Position numbers and translations under genes: made by a program. From Nepenthes gracilis (taxonomy: Eukaryota > Streptophyta > Magnoliopsida > Caryophyllales > Nepenthaceae): a DNA stretch of 64,000 bases. This document shows, piece after piece, positions 13,301-22,829 of the stretch (position 1 is the stretch's first letter; every line of letters starts with the position of its first letter). The notes beneath the pieces were generated by a model. That model was not told where the DNA came from. It ran no database searches and saw only the letters and a list, made by a program, of their open reading frames with translations. The stretch lies in NCBI GenBank assembly GCA_033239525.1, contig BSYO01000023.1, forward strand, positions 13,959,304-14,023,303. The letters are read 5' to 3'.

Positions 13301-13406
13301 TCACCTGCTCTCCATGGTTTTGGTTCTCTGCCGATGGAGTCGGAGAAAAAATGGACGGCAATGCGAGTGTGGTGAGGACGAGAGTTATGGCTAACAGACT
13401 CATCAT
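4020..13406 (-). CDS. LEA-like / TMEM205 (DUF4149) membrane protein, two exons
   Basis: Join exon 12153-13406 (418 codons) to exon 4020-4334 (104 codons plus TGA), giving 522 residues. The junction is in phase 0 with donor AAG|GTAAGT and acceptor TGCAG|GTTAC. Residues 1-26 form a signal peptide. About residues 150-295 are charged, Lys/Glu/Ala-rich and LEA-like, with two ~58-residue repeats that start [10 protein letters not shown] and [10 protein letters not shown]. Three membrane segments follow at about 319-345, 363-380 and 392-413, with a fourth in exon 2 at about 493-513. This order matches plant 'LEA domain-containing' TMEM205-like proteins such as Arabidopsis At1g72100. Such proteins are thought to be linked to seed and stress tolerance; the biochemical role is unknown. 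The start is the first of two adjacent Met codons at 13406. The frame is open further upstream, but that part is not signal-like. The intron carries Copia-1 in the opposite orientation. Confidence 0.85.
4488..4945 (+). repeat. Copia-1 5' LTR (458 bp)
   Basis: Starts TGTGGGCTTCAGCCC and ends AAATTTCTAACA. CTATAAATT at about 4753-4761 is the likely TATA box. The primer-binding site follows two bases after the end. Confidence 0.9.
5462..5545 (-). other. tRNA-like B-box module in Copia-1 leader
   Basis: On the minus strand GGGTTCGAAACCC (about 5468-5480) fits a Pol III B box, with a poor A-box-like GGCGCTCAGC about 50 bases before it. The homologous leader position in Copia-2 has a much better match (38171-38235). 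It is degenerate here and not a tRNA gene. Confidence 0.35.
5570..5645. repeat. AT-dinucleotide microsatellite in Copia-1 leader
   Basis: Runs of TA/ATT units lie between the tRNA-like module and gag. Copia-2 has the same feature at about 38300-38440, so it is a family trait. Confidence 0.7.
6100..6720 (+). pseudogene. Copia-1 gag remnant
   Basis: Fragments such as [27 protein letters not shown] and [15 protein letters not shown] are in the same order as the more continuous Copia-2 gag (38870-39420). They belong to a copia gag of the UBN2 type. At least three frame changes and stops occur after position 6340. Confidence 0.75.
6830..10080 (+). pseudogene. Copia-1 pol remnant (PR-IN-RT-RNase H)
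   Basis: Order along the strand: protease area with WWID but no DSGA active site (about 6930); GAG-pre-integrase and integrase core from about 7320 to 8170; a linker open frame at 8180-8638; RT at 8640-9430, including the intact catalytic motif [10 protein letters not shown] (about 9121-9150) and [18 protein letters not shown]; then RNase H to about 10000. RT is the best preserved part (8831-9187 open), with single in-frame stops at 8636 and 9186. Not functional. Confidence 0.85.
10386..10841 (+). repeat. Copia-1 3' LTR (456 bp)
   Basis: Nearly collinear with the 5' LTR, with scattered substitutions and small indels, so the insertion is not very recent. It is followed directly by the ATTTC duplication. 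Confidence 0.9.
12153..13406 (-). CDS. Exon 1 of the LEA-like / TMEM205 gene
   Basis: The exon covers the signal peptide, the acidic and Ala/Lys-rich LEA-like section and three of the four membrane segments. It ends at ...LFLEPRASK directly before a consensus GTAAGT donor (12152 downward). The reading frame continues to 11955 past the donor, but that extension loses family similarity. This supports splicing rather than a 546-residue single-exon product. Confidence 0.85.
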
Positions 13407-13542
13407 AGTGGTTGGCTGTTTGTTTTTGTTGCTAAAATCATGATATTGTAGATTGATTGTTTTGCCGCCTTCGCTTTCAGACGCTCCGCAGATTCTTTTT
13501 ATTTTCCGGCGAAGAGAGAGAAACAGTGAGACTAGAATGTGC

Positions 13543-13597
13543 CGCGTGGCATTTTGGCAGGTCAGAAGTTGAAACGTGTCCAGTGTGATCGCCACGT
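13543..13597 (-). promoter_or_regulatory. ABRE cluster upstream of the LEA gene
   Basis: Three G-box/ABRE-type motifs lie 137-191 bp upstream of the start codon: ACGTGTC on plus at 13574-13580, ACGTGGC on minus at 13591-13597, and the related CGCGTGGC at 13543-13550. ACGTGKC is the core bound by ABA-response bZIP factors. Such clusters are typical of LEA gene promoters. That this one works is inferred. Confidence 0.55.
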
Positions 13598-14007
13598 AGT
13601 ATTTTAATTATTTATTTTTAAATAAATAATTATATTTTAATAATTAATTTTAAATATTTTTTATTTTTAAAAAAATTATTAAATAATAATTATATATCTA
13701 AAAATAAATAATTTAAAATAAAATCTGAAACGATAGTTCCATAACTATGGATTGGCGGGCTTATAACTGTGGATTGGCGGGCTTTCTCCCTCTCAAAAGT
13801 AAGAAGTTATTAATTTTTTATAATTTAATTATTTATTTTAAATAGATAGTTATAGTTTAATTATTTAAAATAATTAATTTTAATTAATATTTAATTTTTT
13901 TAAAAAAACTATTAATTATAATTATTTATTTATAAATAGATAGTTAAAATATATAGTATATATCTCATTATCTTTTTAAGAAATAAAATTCTCTAAATCC
14001 CCTTACT
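13598..14007. other. AT-rich intergenic spacer
   Basis: Very AT-rich, with two related blocks (about 13607-13720 and 13823-13950) that look like a diverged direct repeat. A clean 22-bp tandem duplication with the core GGATTGGCGGGCTT lies between them at 13741-13784. No gene seen. Confidence 0.5.
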
Positions 14008-14012
14008 ATAGT

Positions 14013-14899
14013 TGAGGGGGACGACAAAAATGGATCGACCCTAAAAGGCGGTCAGCTTAGAAGAAATACGACCCACTAGCCCAGAAGACGATCAACACCT
14101 CCGTTAATCAGAAGTAACCTTCAGTCGACTGGATGTGGCCCAAACCGGTTATGGCCCAAGCAAGATAGCTCACGACTCCGTTTTCACAGATGAGAGATTA
14201 ATTATTTTAGCTGATTAAGATCTCGAATATCTCTTTGGATCACAATCTCTCGAGGAAAGAAAGCCCCTAACTCAATATATCTCCTACGATGGAAACCCCC
14301 GCATTTACCGTGTATAGCAGTTCCATAAGGAAAGAAGAAATCCCTCTGACCGATCGTGATTGCCATAAATAGCGCAACAACCTCCTCCCTGGCTTGCAAA
14401 AGCCTTCTCCAGAAAATTGTGTTCCAGGACTATAAAAGACCCTCAAAATAGACTCCGGAGGAGTCTTTTTCGAGTACTCACACTAGCTTCTGTAGGCAGT
14501 TAAGCAAAACCTTGAGCACCCTTTTCTCTTTTCCTTTCCAAGCCTCGAGAATTCCCTCACAATTCTCGCCTCCACCACACCAAAGCTGGTTTCCCTAGCG
14601 CACCACCACAAAGCAATTCCACGACGAGTGCAACCTCTGTATTAGACTTAACCCCCCTCCCATACACTACTCTTGCATTTACTCATCTTTCTATTTTTTA
14701 TAAAAGATTACTAATTTGAGGGTCGGAAGATAAATTGGGGAGCGAGTCCCATCATTTTTCTCTAATATCTTGTCTTCAGTTGTGGTGCGTAAGATACAGG
14801 TTTGGAGCTACCAATCCAGACTCGTTTCTGTTTGACCTAATGAAGAAGATCAATCGGACTTCTAAATTTAGTAGTAACTCAAATCCCGTGAAAGTATCA
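14013..14899 (+). repeat. Tat element 5' LTR (887 bp)
   Basis: Starts TGAGGGGGACG and ends AAAGTATCA, directly before the primer site. The TATA box TATAAAAG is at 14431-14438. Confidence 0.88.
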
Positions 14900-14999
14900 T
14901 TGGCACTGTTTTTGGGAAGGTGAATAAAAGGCCTAACCACTATTTCCTCTAGAAGTATAGTTAGCATGAGAGCGTAGGCCAATGCACCGGCCAAGGACA

Positions 15000-16490
15000 T
15001 CACCTCCCCTGACGATGACCCCTCCACGAATAGCCGAGTGGAGGAGCGATTGACTCCCTTCATCATGGCAATGGTGGAGCAAATGAACAACATGTCTCGA
15101 ATGCTCCAAATACTCTGCGCGCTAAGGCCGGTTGGACTGGGGACTCTCTCCGCCACTACCCACAATCCAGCCTACAGGCGCGGACATCAAAGAAGGAAGA
15201 AACCAACCAGGAGGGCTCAGCGCTCTGGCGACCTCGAGGCCCTGGCAGCTTTGAATGCCAGGAGCCACTCTAGATTTGAGGTCGGCTGAGTCGCGAGACT
15301 CCGGGGGAGAGCTTGGAACGAAGAAATTCACACTACTCCAGTGATGAATAAAGGCCCCTGGCGTAAGAAGAAGCCTTGCACATTACTCGACTGGGTAGTG
15401 GTTGCAGCCAACCGACTCCGCCCCACTCGATTGGACACTCAGAGTTGAGCACCTACCTCAAGCCTAAAAGGATTTCAACCTCCTCTCGGGTAGAGGAGAA
15501 AGTTGAAAAGATATGGAAGCATGTATTCAAAGGAGACGTCGGTAGACACTCCACCGACCTGAAGAGGTCACCTTTAACTATGGAGATCCAGACCCAACTG
15601 CTTCCTTCCAAGTTTACGATGCCAACTCTGGAACCATACGATGAAAGCACTGATCCTATGGATCATCTTGACCATTTTCACACTCTGCTCAGCTTCTAGG
15701 GCTTGGATGAGCCTGCTATGTGCCTGTACTTTCCCCTAACTCTAAAAAGGGATGCTCGGATTTTGTTTTACAGGCTACCGACAAATTCAATTTAAAACTT
15801 TTGGGATCTTACCGATAGCTTTCTATTGTAGTTTGCCTCCAGCCACCATGAAGAGAAGCAGCTTTGGAACCTTACCCACATCAAACAAAGGTTGGGGTAA
15901 GAATCTAAAGAGTTTCTTAGGTCGATTTACCACTAAGGCTCGAAAAATACCCAAGCTCACAGACGAGGTGAAGCTAAGAAATTTTATCTCCGTCTAAAGT
16001 CAGGTGACTTTTTTAAGCATCTGGGGTACAAGGACTCACAAACATTCTAGGAGACCGAGTCCATCGCTCAAGCCTACATAGCAGCCAAGGAAGCAAATGA
16101 GATAAAACGCCTGGAATGAGCGGACCACCCCCGCCTTGGGCTAACAAACAGAAAGAGAAAGAATGGAGATCATAATCACCTTTGCAGAAAGCAACCCAAG
16201 GCAGAGCCGACTATGTGAAGGAAGTTAAGGCCCCTAAACCTAACTCCTCTGAATGACTCCCAGGTGAATATCCTCATGCAGATCAAAGAGAACACGAAAG
16301 AAAAGATCAGACGAAATACTGTAACTACTATCAATCTCCAGGTCACAGCACGGAGGATTGTCAAACCCTATAGAAAGAGGTCGCGAAATTGATCCTAAGA
16401 GGCCACATCACCAAGTTTTTGAGAAACTTGAGGCTGAACCCTGATCTTGCAGGCAAAGAGAGATCAGAGTAGTAGCAATCAAGGAATCGA
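15000..16490 (+). pseudogene. Tat element gag remnant
   Basis: Reading across frames gives TMPTLEPYDESTDPMDHL (about 15618-15671) of the retrotransposon gag domain and, near 16310-16420, a CNYYQSPGHSTEDC motif followed by LILRGHITKFLR. This is the Tat-type zinc-knuckle-like signature; its usual second-position His is Tyr here. Broken by stops, e.g. at about 15698 and 15995. Confidence 0.75.
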
Positions 16491-16579
16491 GTCACGACTA
16501 AAATAGTTAATATGGTGACCATCAGACCACCCAAGACCCACCACCCGGACTACTAGGAGAGGCCGACTACAAATAAGAG

Positions 16580-19130
16580 ACCAAGGGTAGGGAATGATAT
16601 CATTAATTTTAGTAACGATGATATGACACATGTAATCTCTCACCATTCTGACCCATTGGTTATAATTGCCCTCGTTTTTTATGGTATTGTGATTACCAGT
16701 TGAAACAAGTTTTTATAAATAATGAAAGTTCACGTGATTTGTTTTATCTCGATGTATGTTTTAAATTAGGGCTAAAAAGAGCCAATTAAAACCTGAGGAA
16801 TGGCCCCTCTACAGGCTGAATAATAAACCAGTGGCCATCCAAGGAATTATCCAGCAGAAAGTTACCTTAAGCATGTATCTCAACATATCATCCCACATGT
16901 TCACTTTCTTGGTTATCGACCTACCTTCTGTATTCAATGTCATACTCGGCTGACCGTACCTGGCAACATTCGGAGTCATAACATCGATTTCACATCTGAA
17001 AATGAAGTTCCTCACAACATGTGGCATTGGCAAAGTGTTCGGTGATTAGGTGAACGACTGGACGTGTTATCTGTCCCAAATCACCCATGCTACACCAGGC
17101 GAGTTGGCCGAAGACCTAGATCATTGGGATAAAGCGACCCTTCAGCAGGCCCAATCCAATAAAGCCACCTACCTAGTCCCCCTAGATCTAGACAGTCTGA
17201 AAAAAATGCATACAAATAGGAAGCTCGCTCGCTGAACCTTGCGCGACCAGTTAGTCAACTTTTTAAGGCAAAATACCAAAGTTTTCATGTGGTACCCTAC
17301 CAATATGCCTAAGATCCTGCTCAAAATAATGGTCTATAAGTTGAGTTTCGATCTCTGCCATGAGCCCGTTAGGCAGAAGTGGAGGAATCACTGTGTCGAA
17401 AAGCTCATCACCATCTGGGAGGAAATAAAAAAATTACTTGATGTTGCCTCATAAGGGAGGTTCAGTACTCGAACAGATTCTCCAACGTGGTCGTTATAAA
17501 AAAGAGTAGTGAAAAGTGGTGGATGTGTGTCAATTTCACTGACATTAACAAAGCATGCCCGAAGGAGAGCTTCCAACTACCCAGGATCGACTTACTGGTA
17601 GACTCCACATTCAGGCATGAAGTGCTGAGTTTTATGGATACTTACTCAGATTACAATCAGATCAAGATAAGTCTAGAGAACGAAGGGCACATCTTATTCA
17701 TAACCGACCAAAGGACTTATTACTAAAAGGTCATACCTTCGGTCTAAAGAATACGGGCGCCACCTACCAGAGTCTTGTGAACAACATGTTCAAGGTCCAG
17801 ATCGATTGAAATATGGAGGTGTATGTAGACGACATGCTCGCCAATAGTGAAACCACCGACGATCATATTCGCGATGTCGCCGAGGCTTTGGGGATGCTCC
17901 AGGCACATCAAATGAAGTTGAACCCCTTTAAATGTGTCTTTGGTATGTCTTCTAGGAATTTTTTAGACTTCATCGTCTCTCAACGGGGGATCAAGAAGAA
18001 CTTTGAAAAGATAAAAGCGGTTATGGATATGAACCCGCCACGGACCGTCAAAGGCGTCCAAAGGCTAATTGGAAGGCTAGCGGCCCTCTCCCGCTTCCTG
18101 GCAAAGTCCATAGAAAAATAACTCCAATTTTTCAAGGGATTGAGAGGTACCAAAACCAACGGCTTCTAATTGACGTCGGATTACCAGGCCGCCTTCCAAG
18201 AGCTGAAGGACTATCTTGCTAGTCCGCCCCTCCTAGCATCACTGGAATAAAAAGAGGAGTTGTACCTATGCCTTGCAATTTTGAAGAAGGCACTTACCGT
18301 AGTCCTGGTCTGATAGCAAGCGAACATGCAGCGGCTAGTCTACTAAATCAGTAAAACCTTGGCGGACACCGAGATCTGCTACACACACGTGGAGAAAATC
18401 ACGTTAGTGCTTGTCTGTTTAGCCCGAAACAATGCCTATACTTTTAGGCGTACAAGATCGTTGTCTTGACCAATCAACCCCTAAATGGGATCCTGTAGAA
18501 GTCTGACGTGTCTAGCCGACTTGTGAGGTGGACCATCAAATTGGACGAATTCGACATAGAATTAAAACCCAGGCCAACCATAAAGGAGCAAGCCCTGGCG
18601 GGCTTCATTGTCAAAGCCACCATCCTGACTCCGAATCCTTGCGATCTTGGCGAGACCACCTGCTAGCCAAAGGAGGATTCAATCTAGACCCTATATGTAG
18701 TTGCATCATCAATACAAATAGGCGGCGGGGTCGGAGTAGTCATGAGAACTCCCAAAAGATTAGAGATCAAACACTCACTGAAACTTGGATTCCCGGCCAC
18801 TAACAACGTAGCTGAATATGAAGCCCTACTCATCGAATTTCGGTTGACGAAAGAATGCCTCGCTAGGCACTTGATCATCTACAGTGATTTTGAATTGATT
18901 ATCAATCAAGTCTACAAAAACTTTGAGGTATGGAGTCCATAGCTCGCAAAATACCTCGTCAGAGCAAGAGATCTGGCCCTCGAGCTCGACAAAGTTGAGG
19001 TGGAACACATCGTAAGGGTCAACAATTGGAAGGTCGACCAATTAGAAAGGGCTGTGTTAGCCAGAAGCCACAAGCAGTACTCGAGGGAAATGCAAAAAAT
19101 CCTAACCGCCTTAAGTGTAGAGGAGCCTGA
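16580..19130 (+). pseudogene. Tat element protease-RT-RNase H remnant
   Basis: The protease part is degenerate (about 16580-17040). RT spans about 17440-18120, with KWWMCVNFTDINKACPKESF and a MEVYVDDMLANS catalytic YVDD-type motif (17813-17848). At about 18690-19100 lies a plant Tat-type RNase H (TNNVAEYEALLIEFRLTKE, YSDFELIINQVY) of the archaeal-like kind known as an extra domain in this lineage. Stops in all frames. Confidence 0.8.
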
Positions 19131-19219
19131 GTAGAGAGTGCTACATATCTCCAACAGCGAGAATTGGATGACCTCCTACTGGAGATACTTGATAGATGAC
19201 ACCCTATAGGAGGACTCAA

Positions 19220-20307
19220 AGGATGCCAAATGTGTGAAGAAGACCATTGGTTGGTGTACCTTCGTGGACAACAGGATGTATTGCCTTCGGTACTCCACCC
19301 CATACTTGCGATGCCTTATGCTAGAAGAAGCCGACTATGCATTGAGCGAGATTCATCTTGGAATCTGTGGGTCACACATCAGTGGTAAGAGCCTAGCCTT
19401 CAAAGTGATGTGTCAGGTGTACTACTGGCTAACAATGAAAAAGGATGCCATGGAGTTCATAAAGAGGTGTGAGAATTGCCTTATCCATGAAAACTTGTCC
19501 CATCAGCCGCCCACAGAGCTGAAGGCCCTCCAGGCCCCATGACCGTTTGCACAGTGGGGGCTCGATATACTTGGACCCTTCCCTACCGCATCCGGGCAGA
19601 GGAGGTTCCTCGTGTTAGGAATCGACTACTTCACGAAATGGGTCGAGGTTGCCTGTTGGCTCCAGATCACAAAGCACCACACAATAGAATTCCTTTGGCA
19701 AGGCAGTGTCTCCCAGTTTGGGATTCCAAAAGTAATCATGAATGACAACGGAAGTCAATTCACCGACAAGTGCTTCACCAAATATTGTAAAAGATTCGGC
19801 ATTCAGTTGGTATACACCTTTGTCATCAATTTGCAGGCGAGTGGGCAAGTAAAAGTCACCACTGGACCCTATTGCATGGCCTAAAAATCAAGTTGGAGGA
19901 TGCTAGGAGCTCCTGGGTGGATGAGTTACCCTATGTGCTGTGGTTGTACCGGACAACGCCAAAGGAGCCCACTCGTAAAACACCATTCAACCTTTGCTAC
20001 GAGACTGAAGTAGCCATTCCAGTGGAGATTGGATTACCCAGTCTTCGGATCGAAGGTTTCGATCCGGCCGGTAATTCCTAGCTGCTAAGGTAGCACCTGG
20101 ACCTACTCGAAGGAGCAAGGGATGCAGCCAAGATGCACATGGTGGCCTACCTATGACGGGTCGCTCGATACTACAACAAGAAAGTCAAAGCCCGTCAGTT
20201 CGAGGTCGGCAACCTGGTGTTTCATAGCATAGAAGCCACGGGAATGTTAGCAAACAAGAACAAGTTTTCCCCAAATTGGGAATGCCCTTTCCTTATCTCA
20301 ACAGTCC
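19220..20307 (+). pseudogene. Tat element integrase remnant, 5' part
   Basis: An HHCC-like region (HLGICGSHISG, CENCLIHENL) is followed by the catalytic core: FAQWGLDILGPFPTASG, FTKWVEVACW and MNDNGSQFTDKCF (about 19740-19778). The downstream part ends near 20300 at an insertion. Single frameshifts near 19540 and 19890 plus stops make it inactive. Confidence 0.8.
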
Positions 20308-21203
20308 TGAACAGATTCCGGTCAACGGGAGATTGACCGGCGAAGAGCAAAAGACGGTCAACGGAGTTGACCGGATGATAGTGGCAAGCGGCCGAGGGCA
20401 GCCAGGTGAAAAGCGTGCAGAGCTCTTTGATGCATTTTGCCGGTCAACTTGTTGACCGGCCAAGGATGCAAGGCAAGCAGCAAAGAAGGCGCGCAGAAGT
20501 TCCCTGGCAAATGGCCGGTCAACTCGTTGACCGGTCATGGAGCCAATGAAGCAAATTACCGGTCAATTGTTTGACCGGTCATAAAGGCAAAATGATTGGT
20601 ATGCGCTGGATTTACCGGTTGATTTACTGGTATGGAAACACCAAGGACACCGTGGCAGCTAACGTAGTAGAAGTTGGCTTTGTAGATTTTACAGAGTTGG
20701 TAGCAGACCTGCAATGTGTGTGTTGTCTGTGGGAAGTGTCAAGCTACATAGTTGGTGGGAAAGATTGGTGGCAGGTTGCAGGTGGCAGGCATTTGTCCAC
20801 ACGCATTTGCCTATTGGTAGATGGTCTCCAGGCAGATCATTATATGTATGCATGCTAGACATGCTATAGAAGAACATGAGATCCAAGTGTGAAAAGAAAG
20901 GAGAGAAGTGCACCACCAGTGAGGTAAAAGAGAGAAAAACAGAGAGTGAAATCGGAGGAGTATTTTTTTGTTTACTTTGGAGAGTTTTTTTTGTTATTCT
21001 CGGGTGTGTTGCGGATATTCCATTTCGGGAGTTTGTAACTAATTTTTCACATAGTGGACTTGTAGTGGACTTTGTATCCTGTGGTTTTTCCCTTATTTCA
21101 GAAGGATTTTCCACATAAAACTTGTGTGTGCTTCTTCTTCCTCTTCTCTTTTACTGTGTGTAACGCTGTGTCATTCTATCCGGCCAACCTTTTGCCCCCA
21201 ACA
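20308..21203 (+). repeat. Copia-like solo LTR with palindromic W-box pairs
   Basis: The sequence opens with five GGTCAA...TTGACC palindromes (20318-20578). It ends with TGTGGTTTTTCCCTT...GGATTTTCCACATAAAA and CCCCCAACA, the same 3' arrangement as the LTRs at 2029-2840 and in Copia-3. It interrupts the Tat polyprotein. No 5-bp duplication was found, so the limits are approximate. The open frame at 20876-21118 is LTR leader sequence and not a gene. Confidence 0.55.
20318..20578. promoter_or_regulatory. Five inverted W-box pairs
   Basis: Positions 20318-20340, 20354-20374, 20440-20459, 20515-20534 and 20559-20578. The best are perfect or near-perfect 20-bp palindromes such as CCGGTCAACTTGTTGACCGG. 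Each half contains TTGACC, the W-box core bound by WRKY factors. They lie in the presumed U3 of the LTR. Confidence 0.5.
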
Positions 21204-21349
21204 TTTTTATGCTGCTGAACTAAATAGTCTCCGGTGACCTCATAAAAGGAGTAATCTAGCCACAATTATTATGGTGAATTTTTATGCTGCTGAACTAAAT
21301 AGTCTCTGGTGACCTTATAAAGGGAGTAATCTAGCCACAATTATTGTGA
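21204..21349 (+). repeat. 75-bp tandem duplication
   Basis: Units at 21204-21278 and 21279-21349 both start TTTTTATGCTGCTGAAC and contain GGAGTAATCTAGCCACAATT. They differ by a few substitutions. Confidence 0.85.
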
Positions 21350-21522
21350 TTATAGGGCTGTCATCTTCATAGAATTTTCAGGCTTCCTAAATAAGAGATT
21401 TGAGTCCAAGAATAGAGACATAAAGACCATCTACTCTCTGCCTCCTCTCTTTGTTGAGTAATATGAGCTATGTAACTCCCTTGATTGAATCACTCGTGGT
21501 ATGTATTTGGCAAATACATTCT

Positions 21523-21707
21523 ATTTGCTGCTCCTCTGAAGGAGACGGTGATGAGGACAACCCGAAAATTTGATTTATTAGTTTATTTTGTCAGATTTTT
21601 TTCACATTTTGTCATATTTGCTGCTCCTTCGAAGGAGAAGGTGATGAGGACAATTCAAAAATTTGATTTATTAGTTTATTTTGCCAAATTTTTTTACATT
21701 TTGTCAT
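21523..21707 (+). repeat. 93-bp tandem duplication
   Basis: Units at 21523-21615 and 21616-21707 share ATTTGCTGCTCC, GGTGATGAGGACAA and TTTGATTTATTAGTTTATTT. Together with the 75-bp pair they make the inserted segment 21204-21838 entirely non-coding. Confidence 0.85.
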
Positions 21708-21838
21708 ATTACGAAGATTTGTGAGAAACTATAATTTTAATAATATCTAAAACACCCAAAGAAGTATTATTTTAGGTTGTGATTAATTAAAAAATTGTAT
21801 TTATTTTTTTGTTAACCTATGAGTAGGTTCCCTATATA

Positions 21839-21925
21839 GGATCCTAGTTTTATAAATTGCGTACCTAGAATGGCAAGCTAGTGCCAAGAACGTGGAACGC
21901 CATCCACCTAAAAAGATATTATTAA
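21839..21925 (+). pseudogene. Tat element polyprotein 3' end, displaced
   Basis: The frame gives NGKLVPRTWNAIHLKRYY and then two stops, the usual C-terminus of Tat polyproteins. It lies 1.5 kb downstream of the rest of integrase because of the 20308-21838 insertion. The second Tat-like element has the equivalent ATLVPRTLNVLHLKS at about 35110-35155. Confidence 0.7.
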
Positions 21926-22134
21926 TAAAGTAGGCGCATCATGTATTGCTGAAATGCTCGTAAAAGTATAACATGTTTAAATTAATAAAAATGACTTTCT
22001 TTCTTTCATTTTTGTCCGTGTAAACTTGCATTGTTTATTGATTGTGCATTTATTCATACGAGTACTTGCATGATAAGAGACTGAGCAACCTAGCCTGCTC
22101 CTAAATTAGATGAATTCTCATTCACCTACTACCA

Positions 22135-22341
22135 AACCTCGATCCTACACTGAGCGGCCCACACGCCGTCTAATTGAACCTCTATCCCACATCGAGCGGC
22201 CCATACGCGGTTGAATTAAACCTCAATCCGACACGAGCGACCCAAACGCAGTTGAATTGAACCTCGATCTTGTACTGAGCAGCCCATACGTTGTTGAATT
22301 AAACATTTGTCCCATACCAAGTGGCCCGCTTGCGGTCGAAC
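22135..22341 (+). repeat. Five ~42-bp tandem repeats in Tat 3' region
   Basis: Units start at 22135, 22177, 22219, 22260 and 22302. Each has the pattern AACCTCxATCC, GAGCGGCCCA and a closing GTTGAATT. They lie just after the end of the polyprotein, where Tat elements are known to carry variable tandem arrays. Confidence 0.85.
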
Positions 22342-22829
22342 AAAAAACCATAGGGGGCTTACTTAGCAAGTGTGTGGTGACCTCCTCCAGAAGGAGATAG
22401 TACCATCAGTCAGCGATGGTCAATAGATCGGTGCCAGGTGCGGAAAATTGCCGCATGTTCCAACATTGGGTAGGCCTCTAGGACTACAATTTAGGTGCTG
22501 CCCTCCAAAACAGGAATATTATTGAACCAAAAGAGAAAAGAGGTAGGTACCAAATACCCAACAGAAAGATCCAACAACAACGATGAGAAATAAAAAAATC
22601 CTGCCGATTTGCATTTACGAAGTATATAACATACACGCCAGTATCAGTAAACAATCACATCAGTACAAAGGAGTACAAATATCTGGCATGCAATAGAAAC
22701 CTCAGCAACAATGATTAAGATGGTCTAGTTGCTTCATTAAATTGTCAACATGTGCATCTGTGGGTATCTGAAGGCCTCGAGGATGTAAGGTGTTATTTAT
22801 GCTTACGACCTACCTAGACGACTACCCTA

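Noticed and set aside
12144..13443. Plus-strand open frames opposite LEA exon 1
   Set aside because: Shadows of the Ala/Lys-rich LEA coding sequence.
20689..21118. Open frames on both strands in the LTR-like insertion
   Set aside because: Leader and U3 sequence of an LTR; no domain.
22135..22341. CRISPR-like array
   Set aside because: The repeats are directly tandem with no unique spacers, and the setting is a plant retrotransposon.
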